Of a stretch of DNA of 64,000 bases, positions 34,839-45,472 are shown one piece after another. Each line of letters starts with the position of its first letter. Within the stretch, counting starts at the first letter, position 1. Below the pieces are notes generated by a model that did no database searches, was not told where the DNA came from, and was given only the letters and a program-made list of their open reading frames with translations. A program made the translations under genes and the position numbers. Where the stretch lies: positions 46,290,938 through 46,354,937 of the forward strand of contig NC_083337.1 of the NCBI RefSeq assembly GCF_019175385.1, read 5' to 3'. The DNA is from Lycium barbarum (lineage: Eukaryota > Streptophyta > Magnoliopsida > Solanales > Solanaceae).

Positions 34839-36814
34839 CTAGCTCTGTGGCTGCAGGTCCTGAGGAGCTATCGTGATCGGCCTGACTGGCGCTGGGATAG
34901 CACTAGTGCTGGAAGATGCCCCGGTGAACCTCATATCCAGGCGTGACCTCCGAAGACCCTCCTGAAGCTCGAGGTCTTCATCCTCATTGTCCTCGTCCTC
35001 ATCGTCATCATCAGCTATTTTGACGGGCCTCTTTCTTTTGCGACTCTCCGTCGGCTCATCCTCAATCACCAAATCAACTACTTTGATCAAATCGGAAATG
35101 CTGGCGACTGGTGTAGGTGGAGTTGGATCATCCACAATAATCGGCTCTCTCATCCGAAGGGCCGCAATCTCAGCTCGGATCTGGTCAAGCTCGGTCTTCA
35201 AATCTCCTGAAGTGCCAGACTCACTCTTCTTTTCAATAGTGAGTATCCACATCTCCAAACTGTCAAGTCGTGCATTGACTCGAGCATGATGCCTCTCCAT
35301 ATCCTCCTGAAGGGGCTCCAACGCCGGTGCAATCTCCTGCCGGACGAACCTACCCAACTGCTGTAGTATCCGGGTCACCTGCTGATCAGCACACTCAGCT
35401 TTGATTGCAAACTCCCTGAAGTTGGCTCTGTTGAGGACAAAGAGATCCTCGGAGGTTGCTGCTATGTGGCTGACGGAGGAATATGAGATGCAGATGGAAC
35501 AGCGGGCCGAGTTGGTGCCTCAGAAGAAGGGGTAGCAGCAGCTACAGATGGTGCGGAGGCCTCTGTAGTGGACAATCCTTCTGTGCCCTGAGGTACTGAA
35601 TCCGTGACATGCTCAGGCTGCTCATCCATGAGCTCTAGCAATGAAGTACTGGTGGCCTGAGATGTACGGAGCGTCTCATCCTTACTCCGCGTGAGGTTGC
35701 ACACCTTTGTTGCCGGAAGAGTAGCTGCAACTACCTCAAGGTGCCGCACCTGGGCCAACCGACACAACTGCGTGATGAGGTAGGGGAATATCAAGGTTAT
35801 CGCCTCCTGTGGTGCGCCTGCCCGGATGGCCCTACTGATTAAATCACCCAAGTTCATTGGGTACCTCGATAGCATAGAAGCCACAACCACTACTCTATCT
35901 GGCGTGACTATGTTATCCGCTTCCATGGGCAGAACCCGATAGATGACGAAATTCCACCAGAATTTAGCTTCCAAGCTGATATCTGCCTTACAGATGTTGG
36001 CACCAAATTTTCTCAACCATGGGGCCTGGTCCGCTGGCCCTCTAGCCATCAATTGCGCAAACCATTCCCGTACAGATTGCTCAGCCTGTCTTTACATTTT
36101 ATCATCATATTCAACTGTGGTCAGTGCCACGAAGTCATCACCAAAATAAAACCGGTTCATTGTGTGTGCTGAGACGTCAACATGGACACCCCGAACATAT
36201 ACCTTGTCCAATGGAGGGGCGGCTTTCAAGGCTCTCTTGGTCTTATGGCACTGCTCGAGTATTACCCTGTATGTATCATAGAATTCCCGAACCATGATCG
36301 GGCAATAATCACTTGGAGGCTGGGTGAATGCCTCAAGATGATAGTGCCTGATGAGATCGGTGATCCGAGGATAGCTCTCCAAGCCGCTCATACTGATCTG
36401 TTATTCCTCTTGAATATTTCTCCTCGGATGACCCCCGTCATCTGTATTGGCCCCTCGGACATAGTACTTGCGGCACCCTGCATAGGGGAAGCGGACTGCC
36501 GCTATCTCCATCTTTTGCAGACGCAGTCGCTCGTGCTCCTCATCTGAATTTTGCTCAGGAGCGGCTGGTTGGTCTTTCGTTGCATCACTAGAATCAGGGA
36601 ATGTGGAGAATGACGTCCCCTCGGTAGACTGAGAGGAGACTACAGTGGGTGACTCTGCTTGGGGTGTGGTTGTTTGAGCCCGCGACCGAGTCGTTGGGGC
36701 TACCGCTTGATTGTCCGAGTGAGAGGGTTCGTCCCTAAGAGTAAGGGCCGATTGACCCCGACCTCGGCCCTGTCTGCGACCACCACCCTGCTTTACTTGC
36801 TTCTTTTGAGGCAT
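34839..36814 (-). pseudogene. Element H additional ORF in env position (plant transposon-protein domain)
   Basis: The start is taken at 36814 (MPQKKQVKQGGGRRQGRGRG, strongly basic), directly after TTCTTTTCTCAG|GA, a textbook splice acceptor. One frame runs to 35462 with two stops (36401-36403 and 36089-36091). A frameshift near 35440 leads to 35378-34839. The middle (36391-35690) has VYVRGVHVDVSAHTMNRFYF and AKFWWNFVIYRVLPMEAD, matching the domain called putative plant transposon protein (Transposase_32, PF20167, from memory). The C-terminal part has a heptad-like segment and an acidic run (DDDDEDEDNEDEDLE). I see no transmembrane anchor, so calling it an envelope protein is not supported. 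Confidence 0.7.
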
Positions 36815-37740
36815 TCCTGAGAAAAGAATACACTTCATAGTTAACATGACCATAAAAACATAAAACAATCAGTTTAAAGTACAAGACATGCGATCATTAA
36901 TAAGGTTGCCAGTGGTCCGTCGATGTGCTAAAGCATCGTCGGTTAAATCGACGGAGCGTCGAAGTTCTCGTCGAACTGTTCAACGCGTCATCGATCGCAT
37001 CGTCGATCGCGGGTAAGCCACTGGAAATATCGAGCAAAATACGATGAGAAAGATGCCTCGTCGATCAATTCGACGGGCCGTCGATCTCATTTATCACCAA
37101 ATTTGCCACTGGAATTTTAAACTAAACGACGGTGGGAAAGATTCCCTGTCGATTGATTCAACAGGTCGTCGAATCCATCGTCGATGCTGTGTTTGGAAAA
37201 AATATTATACGGGCTTATTCGACGTTAAATAGGACGGTCTGTCGATTGAATCGACGGGCCGTCGGATTGAGCGTCTAATGTGTTTCGCATGCTAGACTAC
37301 AGATCCTACACATTCTTTGGCCGATGTGCCAATAGTCACGTATTTTGGGGTTACTCAGACTTCACCCCATGTAGGCTTGGGTTAGAGCAGGGAAAACATT
37401 TGGCGGGAAAAACAACACGAAGGTCGTAATGCCCTCCAAGCCATTGTGACACCCAATGTCCCTCTTGGGCATTTTATCGAACAATTGGTGGGCAAAACAA
37501 CAACAACCTCCTGACTGCGGTGTATTTATCGTAATGCCCTCCACTTTGCGAAAAATCAATCACCCAACAACCACATAAAATTCAACAAACCACCCCCAGC
37601 AAAAAAATACGAGCATACCAGGCGAAAATAGCACGATCAAACAAAACAAGGAAAGGAGCCAAAAATAAGCACATAAGCTCTAGAATGCAAAAACAAAAAA
37701 GTGCAAGGGAAACTAATCCAGTAAGGCAAATACCTGGAAG
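36815..37740 (-). other. Candidate leader intron before the env-position ORF
   Basis: Minus strand: a donor-like TTCCAG|GTATTTG near 37737 and an acceptor TTTTCTCAG at 36825-36817 would remove about 0.9 kb and place the ATG two bases into exon 2. This would explain why a long GC-poor spacer with no coding sequence and a G-run (37807-37818) separates the promoter-like region from the ORF. Only the sequence signals support it. Confidence 0.4.
36911..37265 (-). promoter_or_regulatory. Second internal TCGACGG palindrome cluster in H
   Basis: Copies include TCGACGGGCCGTCGAT near 37069-37085, TCGACGGAGCGTCGA near 36948-36962 and TCGACGGGCCGTCG near 37250-37263. It lies in the putative intron or leader just upstream of the env-position ORF. 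Confidence 0.5.
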
Positions 37741-37914
37741 ATGAGTTCAACGTTCTAGAATGGAAAACTACTCGAGAAAAATTCACAGACAAGGAGAGAC
37801 AAAGTAGTAGGGCAGGGGGGGGGGGGGGAGATGGCGGTGGTGGCTGGTGAAGAAAGGTGAGAGTGGGAAGGGTTGGGGTAGCAGTTAAGGCAAAGGGGGA
37901 GAAGTGGGAGCGGA

Positions 37915-38275
37915 AGATAGAGAGAATTAGAGAAAGGGAGGTGTTACATATGAAAAAGGGGAGGGCAACAGACGTGGGTTATAAACCCACGTCCCTGAAT
38001 CGTCGGGTGTAAACGACGGAGGGTCTGTTCAATCGACGGAGCGTCGAATCAATCGACGTTCCGTCTTTTTATCACGACCCTCCGTGTCTTTTTTTTTTTG
38101 TTTTTTTTAAAGAGCAGAAGAACGCCCGTCGATCTGACCGTCGATCAGTTCGACGGAGCGTCAAACTTGTCGTCAATTTGCCATAATTTCCAGTGACTAA
38201 TCTTTCGTGTGATCCACTCGACGGTGCATTCGACGTTTCATCGATCGGTTCGACGGTCCGTCGAATGCGTCGTGT
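37915..38275 (-). promoter_or_regulatory. Putative internal promoter of element H upstream of the env-position ORF
   Basis: In element sense (right to left) there is an array of TCGACGG palindromes (38270-38003), then a TATA box inside a perfect dyad (37993-37971), then a CT-rich leader (CTCCCTTTCTCTAATTCTCTC, minus strand, about 37942-37922). The dyad has arms GACGTGGGTT and AACCCACGTC around ATA and includes ACGTG cores. The layout copies the LTR promoter of the same element (array, then TATA about 58 bp on). Promoter function is an inference. Confidence 0.5.
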
Positions 38276-38468
38276 AATTGCTGTCCTGGCAATTTTTCGG
38301 GTTTCAACACTTATGTTCTGCAACACATCAACAAACATGTAAAACAACACAACAACAAAAATTAGAGGAATGGAATAAAAATATATTGCAAAGAAAAAAT
38401 GCACATGGGTTGCCTCCCAAGAAGCGCACAATTTAACGTCGCGGCACGACATGATACCACTTTGGATA

Positions 38469-39017
38469 CTAAGGTCCGGTGCTATGTTTTAACCGGTGAG
38501 CATCGACAATCTTGTCACCATCAACCATCCAATGGTAGTGCTTTACCTGATGGCCATTGACTCTGAAAGTACGCGTCCCGTCGTCAGACTTTAACTCCAT
38601 TGACCCATTGGGTGACACACTCACCAAAGTAAAAGGGCCAGACCACTTGGATTTCAACTTGCCCGGAAAGAACTTCAATCTTGAATTGAACAGCAACACC
38701 GAATCACCCGGTTGAAAATCTCGCTTCAGAAGTTTGACATCATGATAGTGTTTCATCCTTTCTTTGTACAAACTTGCACTCTCATAGGCATGATACCGAA
38801 ACTTATCCATTTCATTCATTTGAAACAACTGCAGCTTGGTTGCTTCGTCCCAATTCATGTTTAATTTTTTTAATGTCCACAAAGCCTTGTGTTCGAGTTC
38901 AACAAGTAAATGACAAGCTTTACTGAATAACAACCGATAAGGAGAAGTACCAATGGGTGTCTTGAACGCTGTTCTATAAGCCCAAAGAGCGTCATCGAGC
39001 TTAGATGACCAATCAGT
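38469..39017 (-). pseudogene. Element H integrase C-terminus
   Basis: After the TGA at 39018-39020 the frame continues with [20 protein letters not shown] and then 38933-38469. It contains [16 protein letters not shown] and [13 protein letters not shown], the usual end of Athila integrase, and stops at 38469. Function: DNA binding part of integrase. Confidence 0.85.
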
Positions 39018-40400
39018 TCAGTTTGCATTAACCGTCTTTGCTAAAATGCTCTTTATTTCCCGATTGGAGACTTCGACTTGCCCACTAGTTTGGGGGTGGT
39101 AAGGAGCTGCCACCCTGTGCTGCTCTCTATATTTCTCTAAGAGATTAACGAATTTCTTGTTGCAAAAGTGAGGGCCACCATCGCTAATGATTGCCCTTGG
39201 AGTGCCAAACCTTGTCAATATGTTTCTTTTAAGAAATTTGGTGACACTCTTGCCATCATTGTTGGGCAATGCTACAGCCTCAACCCACTTGGACACATAG
39301 TCAACCGCAACGAGGATGTATCGCATGCCACGAGATCTTACAAAGGGGCCCATAAAGTCGATGCCCCACACATCGAATAGTTCAACCTCCATGACAAAAT
39401 TCATTGGCATTTCGTGCTTCTTCCCAATTGATCCTTGGCGTTGACATTGGTCACAAGATTTCACCATAAAATTTTCATCATGATAAATGGTAGGCCAATA
39501 ATAGCCACATTCAAGCACTTTAGCTGTTGTGCGGTTCCCACTGTGATGACCCCCCACAGGAGAGTCATGGCAAGCTTTCAAGATTTCCATGGCCTCAAAT
39601 TCTGCCACACATCGCCGAATGATGTTGTCGGCACAAGTGCGGAATAAATAGGGCTCATCCCAATAGTATTGACGACTATCTATCAAGAATTTCTTCTTTT
39701 GGTAAGCGTTGATATCATCGGGGATAAGACCTGTCACCAAAAAGTTGGCGATATCTGCGTACAAAGGGGTAACATCACAAGATACAGCCAAGAGTCTCTC
39801 ATCAGGGAAAACATCATTTAACTCAAGATTTCCACTTGGTCTCCCCGCTTCCTCAAGTCTAGATAGATGATCCGCGACTTGGTTTTCACAACCTCTTTGA
39901 TCTTTGACCTCAAAGTCAAACTCTTGCAACAAAGAGACCCAACAAATCAACCTTGTCTTTGCATCTTTCTTTGTCATCAAGTATCTCAAGGCCGCATGAT
40001 CCGTATGAACAACCACTTTGGATCTAAGAAGATAGGCCCGGAACTTCTCAAATACGTAGTCAATGGCTAGAAACTCTTGCTCAGTGACGGTATAATTCAT
40101 TTGAGCTCCATTGAGGGTCTTGCTACCATAATAAATTGGGTGCATGATTTTGTTGTGCCTTTTCCCAAGCACCGCACCAATATCAAATCCGCTTGCGTCA
40201 CACATGAGCTCAAATGGCCTTGACCAATTCAGAGATACAATAATCGGAGTAGAGGTAAGCATTTCCTTCAACTCATTAAATGCCTTAAGGCATTTCTCAT
40301 CAAATGCAAACTTAGCTTCTTTTTCAAGAAGCTTACACATCGGGTTGGCGATCTTGGAGAAATCTTTGATCAATCGCCGATAGAAACCGGCATGTCCCAA
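39018..40400 (-). pseudogene. Element H RNase H and integrase core (460 codons)
   Basis: The open frame begins in the RT connection ([19 protein letters not shown]). RNase [15 protein letters not shown] (Asp), [10 protein letters not shown] (Glu), [10 protein letters not shown] (Asp) and NQVADHLSR (Asp). Integrase zinc domain: [11 protein letters not shown] and [10 protein letters not shown]. Catalytic core: GIDFMGPF (Asp), [10 protein letters not shown] (Asp) and [14 protein letters not shown] (Glu). All catalytic residues look present. The frame ends with TGA where Arg is usual (39018-39020). Confidence 0.92.
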
Positions 40401-41314
40401 GAAACTGTGACATCAACTTTTGCTCGATCTACCTCAATGCCCTTCTCGGAAATTTTATGGCCCAGGACAATCCCTTCTGTCACCATGAAATGACATTTCT
40501 CCCAATTAAGTACAAGGTTGGTTTCCTCACACCGCTTCAATACCTTGCCGAGATTGGCAAGACATTCGTCAAAGGAATCACCAACAATAGAAAAATCATC
40601 CATGAAGACTTCCAAGAAATCTTCCACCATATCTGAGAAAATCGACATCATACACCGTTGGAAAGTAGCCGGGGCATTGCATAAGCCGAAAGGCATGCGG
40701 CTGAAAGCAAAGGTGCCATAAGGATAAGTGAAAGTGGTCTTCTCCTGGTCCTCTAATGCAATGTTAATTTGGTTGTACCCCGAGTACCCATCCAAAAAGT
40801 AATAATAAGCTCTTCAAGCTAGCCGATCAAGCATTTGATCAATAAAAGGCATAGGGAAGTGGTCTATACAAGTTGCGGTGTTCAGCTTCCGGTAGTCCAT
40901 ACACACTCTCCATCTGGTGACCGTCCTTGTAGGAATCAGCTCATTCTTGGAGTTAGGGACAACAGTGATGCCTCCCTTCTTTGGCACACATTGCACCGGA
41001 CTAACCCATGGACTGTTTGCAATTGGATATACAACACCCGCATCCAACCATTTGATTATCTCTTTCTTGACCACTTCTTGCATAGGAGGGTTTAGCCTCC
41101 TTTGATTCTCCACACTTGATGAACTATCCTTCTCAAGCTCGATTCTATGTTCACAAATACCGGAGGGAATTCCCCTAATATCCACAATAGTCCACCCAAT
41201 AGATCTTCGATAAGCCCGCAACACTTCAAGAACCTTTTGAGTTTGTTCCTCACTCAACAAAGATGAGAGAATAACCGGTAAAGTATTATCTGGGCCAAGA
41301 AAAGCATACTTCAA
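40370..41314 (-). pseudogene. Element H reverse transcriptase
   Basis: Two pieces in one frame, 41314-40814 and 40795-40370, are split by a stop near 40812. The first includes IELEKDSSSSVENQRRLNPP, CVPKKGGITVV and WRVCMDYRKLNTATCIDHFP. The second has FLEVFMDDFSIVGDSF with the catalytic FMDD intact. After KVDVTVSW a small deletion and frame change join it to the RNase H frame at 40400. The enzyme copies element RNA into DNA. Confidence 0.92.
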
Positions 41315-41458
41315 ATGAGAAGGAAGTATCTTGAGCTCAAGTTTTGGAGGCTCAATAATCGAAGGCTTAGCCGGGGGATTTGTTCTATTGTCAAGATCGA
41401 GAGATAGTTTCTTCGGTTCATAAGAGTATGAACCCCGGCCAATGAGAGAATTAACTAT

Positions 41459-42181
41459 TTAAATATACCCCTGCATGTTATCCGCCTCGAAGGTCACCAA
41501 AATAGCCGAAAGTGTCTCGTCAAAGTGCTCCTCTTCTAACTGATGCTCCACCGCTTCGTCTATCACATCGAACGAATCAATAACCGAAATGCTCTCATAA
41601 GCACTAGGCAACTTTAACCCCTTGCTAGCTTGGAAGGTTACTTCTTCATCATTGACTCGGAATTTTATTTCATTCCTTTCTGAGTCCATTAGGGCTCTCC
41701 CGGTGGCAAGAAATGGCCTTCCCAAGATAATTGGGACTTCTTTGTCAACCGCACAATCAAGGATGACAAAATCTACCGGTAATAAGAATTCCCCTACTTT
41801 AATAAGGATATCATCAACAACCCCTACCGGTCTTTTGATGGTTCTATCGGCCATTTGGAGACGCATGCTCGTTGGCCTAGGTGTTCCCAAACCAGCTTGC
41901 TTATATATGGCCAGTGGCATCAAATTAATACTAGCTCCACTGTCACATAAAGCACGAGCGAAATCATGATGACCGATGGTGCAAGGGATAGTGAAAGCCC
42001 CGGGATCTCCCTTCTTTTCAACCTTTGATGACGAAATAATAGAGCTCACACGGTGGGTGACTCTCACCGTATCATGCTTGATTGGCCTTTTCTTCGTCAA
42101 CAAATCTTTCAAGTATTTAGCAAATCCTGGCATTTCTTGAAATGTATCTAGGAATGGGATATTAATTGACAACCCTTTCAA
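41459..42181 (-). pseudogene. Element H aspartic protease region
   Basis: 240 codons with KGLSINIPFLDTFQEMPGF at the N-terminal end, then the active site ARALCDSGASINLMPL (D-S-G-A) and VILGRPFLATGRALMD, the second conserved protease block of Athila elements. A stop near 42182 separates it from gag and the join looks deleted. Between 41315 and 41458 the frame is broken. Confidence 0.88.
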
Positions 42182-42253
42182 TTAGTCGTAGAATCGTTGG
42201 CACTTTGCATGCTCCGTTCTTTTCATCAATCTTTGTGGGAACAGGGGAGGAGA

Positions 42254-43930
42254 CTAATATGTTTGAGTCAAGGTTTTAATTTCCCCCGTGACCTTGTTCT
42301 TTTGAAAGCTCTCACCGGTAGTTTTTTCAACACTTGGCTCCTCGTCACCCTCTTGAACAATAGGGTGAACTTCTTTCTCTTTCTCAACAATAATAGGCAC
42401 TGCAATTGGTGCCTCTATTTCTTCTTCAACCTCTTTTTCAACAACCTCATCAATAATCGACTCGACATTGATAGGTTCAAACACCTTCGGATTTACCGCA
42501 TTTAGGATCTTTCCGCTTCTAGTGGAAATAGCTTTGCATGAGGCAATGTTATCACCTCCACTACCCCTTGGGTTCGGAACTGTGTCGCTAGGAAGGCCCC
42601 CTCTTTGCGGCGGATGTTGCTCACGAGAGAGATCTCGCATTTGTGACTCAAGTTTATGAATCGAAGCGGTGTGAGAGCCTACCACTTCGGTCAAATTTTC
42701 CATCTTCTTGTCACTCTTATGTTGGTTGTCCAATATCTTTTCAAGCATAGATTCCATTCGAGAGGTGCCTTGCTCATTAGAAGGGCCTTCTCGCCAATTT
42801 TGAGAGTTAGAAGTATAGCCCTTTGGTGGAACATAGGCATTGGAATTCCGATTACTATAATTGTTGTTGTTGTAATCCCTCCTGTCCGAACCACCATATT
42901 CATTTCGGCCATATTGATTGCTTGGTTGTTGGGGTCTCCATTGCTTTGGGTAACCCCCTTGAGAGTGATCAATATAATTAGCATCCTCAAGTTGTGGCTG
43001 CCCCTCTAGATAAGCTTCTTCCGAGACTTGGTACATTCTTTGAGTATGGGGTGGCATCTCTTCAACAACATTCACACTTTTAGCTTCTTTCTCTGTAAGC
43101 CTCTTCGACAACAAATTCACGGTGTTTTGCAATTGAGCAAAAGCATGATCTCGCTCATGATTTTCTTTAGCCACCACGACAGCAGAGGGACTACTATATG
43201 ACAGGACTTCTCTATCACTCGAGTGCCAAGCTTGATTGTGGGTAGTGAGCTTATCAAGAAAACGGGTGATAACGATAAATGACTTGTCCATGAAGCATCC
43301 TCCTGCAGCAGTATTGACAGCAATCTGATTCATTGTATCTAAGCCCTTGTAGAATTTTTCCGTGAGAATAACATCCGGAAATCCGTGAGTAGGAGATTGA
43401 GATAGATAATATTTGAAACGCTCCCATGCTGAATATAATTGTTCCCCCGGAATTTGTTTAAACCCAAAGATCTTATCCCGAAGCTCAGCCTTTTTGCTTG
43501 GAGGGAACCATTTTTTAAAAAATGTATTGGCTAACTCGTTCCAAGTATGAATAGAATTGTTGGGGAGCTTTTCATACCATTCCCTGGCTTGACCAGCCAA
43601 GGAATATTTAAAGACTCGAAATTGAAGTGCATCTAAAGAAACAGCACCTTGGGATTGTTGAGAACACACATGCAAGAAGTTCTTCAAATGTCGAAGTGGA
43701 CAATCCTCCGAAGAATTTCGGAAATAACCTTCAAGTTTCATAAATTGATAGATAGAACTATCAATTTTGAAAGTAGCATTTCCAGTTCTAGGAGGAACCA
43801 CAGCAGAAGCATAGTCAGCTTCATTGATGAAATCCGCAAATATGTTTTCATCTTCATCCTCTTCTGGTGCAGGTTGGTTCACTTGGAGACCACCTTGGTT
43901 TCCTTGATTCTGATTATGTCTTCCAGCCAT
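42254..43930 (-). CDS. Element H gag, apparently intact ORF
   Basis: The start is the ATG at 43930 (MAGRHNQNQGNQGG), about 100 bases after the PBS; the frame is open up to 43999. The protein is about 558 residues. Blocks: NATFKIDSSIYQFMKLEGYF, DCPLRHLKNFLHVC, LAGQAREWYEKLP, NTFFKKWFPPSKKAEL and FYKGLDTMNQIAVNTAAGG, which define the Athila gag. The C-terminal half is Asn/Gln/Gly-rich, then Glu/Val-rich. I see no CCHC knuckle, as is common in this lineage. It ends with TAG at 42254-42256. This is the longest undamaged ORF in the window. Confidence 0.85.
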   Translation of the reverse strand: MAGRHNQNQGNQGGLQVNQPAPEEDEDENIFADFINEADYASAVVPPRTGNATFKIDSSIYQFMKLEGYFRNSSEDCPLRHLKNFLHVCSQQSQGAVSLDALQFRVFKYSLAGQAREWYEKLPNNSIHTWNELANTFFKKWFPPSKKAELRDKIFGFKQIPGEQLYSAWERFKYYLSQSPTHGFPDVILTEKFYKGLDTMNQIAVNTAAGGCFMDKSFIVITRFLDKLTTHNQAWHSSDREVLSYSSPSAVVVAKENHERDHAFAQLQNTVNLLSKRLTEKEAKSVNVVEEMPPHTQRMYQVSEEAYLEGQPQLEDANYIDHSQGGYPKQWRPQQPSNQYGRNEYGGSDRRDYNNNNYSNRNSNAYVPPKGYTSNSQNWREGPSNEQGTSRMESMLEKILDNQHKSDKKMENLTEVVGSHTASIHKLESQMRDLSREQHPPQRGGLPSDTVPNPRGSGGDNIASCKAISTRSGKILNAVNPKVFEPINVESIIDEVVEKEVEEEIEAPIAVPIIVEKEKEVHPIVQEGDEEPSVEKTTGESFQKNKVTGEIKTLTQTY

Positions 43931-44025
43931 GTTCACCTGGTTCACCACAACAGCAAACAAGGTGTGATGGAATAGAAAAAGTTTTAAAGAAGAGTACACA
44001 ACAATTAGTAATTTCTAAACCATAT

Positions 44026-44043
44026 TCCCCGGCAACGGCGCCA
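44026..44043 (-). other. Primer binding site of element H (tRNA-Asp type)
   Basis: The minus strand reads TGGCGCCGTTGCCGGGGA, five bases inside the LTR end. This PBS is typical of Athila. Confidence 0.9.
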
Positions 44044-44048
44044 AAATT

Positions 44049-45472
44049 TGATACGCTCAAATTACACCTATTAATGGCGTAAAGCGGACGTTGTCAAATA
44101 TAGTAACCTAAACAAGGTTGGGGTCGAATCCCACACGGAATATGGAGAGAAAAGGATACTAATTGTATGCAATACTAGTCTTTAAAGGCTTTAGTCCTAT
44201 TCCGAATATTTTAAAAAGGAGATTTGGTTTGTATTTGCTATTTTGAACTGTTTGAAATTTGTTTGGATTTGGAGAACCAAAGTTGTGTCCCCGCAATGAT
44301 TGGACGTTATGATATGGGTGTCAATATGATATATCTCTAATGGGTCGCGGTTATGCATGCACTTAATCTCTAATACACTTCCTAATATTTTCCAATAGTT
44401 AGAAAGTATTTCTTTTCATGATTTTCCCAAATGAAAAAAAGTTATAAATAAGGCTGATTAAATATGCCAAGTAGAACTCATCTTATTCCTAAGCGAGTTC
44501 ATTAAACGAGGGTTAGCGCCCCGAGTCCTTGTTATATTATTTCAAATCACACCCTAGTTCATCTTTCCAAATAAACTAGGGTTTGTGCATGAACAAGTGT
44601 TTGCAACCACTTGTAGAACAGTGAATACGAGAAATAATAAAATACATCACAACCCATTATATATATATACAATGTTAGATACCCATTACATAGCATCCAT
44701 CATTTTGGGTCCACAACTTTGATTAAGGAGACTACTCACACATTATGGTCTCAAAAGTAGTTAGCAATAAGTGAGACATAAAGCTTACAAAGGTAATAAA
44801 GATGATGGAATATAGAATCTTGTTGTCTTCACTAAGCTCCAAAAGGGGAGTATTCAATGCTCACCCACCAATGGGACTTTTTAGTTGAGTACAATAAAAT
44901 CTGAATATCAAAGTAAAACCTAAAATGTTCTTTAAATAGGCTCCAAAAACGCACAACAAAAAATGACAAAATTGCCCCCCCCCCCCCGATAGCAAGATCG
45001 ACGGACCGTCGATAGTATCGACGGACCGTCGATAGTATCGACGGTCCGTCGATTTCTTCGTCTTTTGTAACTTCAGCACTGTGTATCGTTCGACGGTGCC
45101 GTCGACCAGTTCGACGCTCCGTCGATCATTCCGTCTTTTTCTCCTCTGTTGAAAGATCCTTCTTGACGACACAAACGACGAAACGTCGATCAGTTCGACG
45201 CTTCGTCGATGCATCCGTCCTTTGTCGTCTTCAACTTTTTCATCACTGGAAAATCAGGCATATTGACGGTTCAAATGACGGTTCGTCGATAGATCGACGG
45301 ACCGTTGATCCTCATTTCTGGCAACTTTTTCTGTTGTTCTTTGCTTTTTGGTTTTGGGCCATTGTTTTCCTAAAACACAACAAAACATATTAACGAGAAC
45401 CAGACTTACTTGAAAATAACCAAGATTCATAGTAAAAAGACGTCGAATGTGCCACAAATCTGCGGCACATCA
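44049..45472 (-). repeat. Element H 5' LTR (1424 bp)
   Basis: It runs from TGATACGCTC to ...CACATCA on the plus strand. Minus-strand TATA CCTATTTAAAG is at 44940-44930 and the palindrome array at 44998-45307. It contains a run of 13 or so C residues at about 44975-44988, longer than in the 3' LTR. Confidence 0.95.
44998..45307 (-). promoter_or_regulatory. Palindrome array in the H 5' LTR with 20-bp tandem
   Basis: Three tandem 20-bp units, each a 17-bp palindrome ATCGACGG(A/T)CCGTCGAT plus AGT, begin at 44998, 45018 and 45038. Further dyads (TCGACGCTCCGTCGA at about 45111, CGATCAGTTCGACGCTTCG at 45187) follow. The TATA lies about 58 bp downstream in element sense. Confidence 0.7.

Larger units (their letters stand above)
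24810..45472 (-). mobile_element. Element H: Athila-type Ty3/gypsy with env-position ORF, TSD ATGCT
   Basis: Target-site duplicates ATGCT lie at 24805-24809 and 45473-45477. In element order: 5' LTR 45472-44049, PBS 44043-44026 of tRNA-Asp type, gag, protease, RT, RNase H, integrase, an internal promoter-like region, an additional ORF in env position, noncoding, PPT and 3' LTR. The 3' LTR (33159-24810) is split by element D. Removing D, H is about 13.7 kb, a normal size for Athila. LTRs differ by about 2.5 percent by eye. No ORF is intact except gag. Confidence 0.95.
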
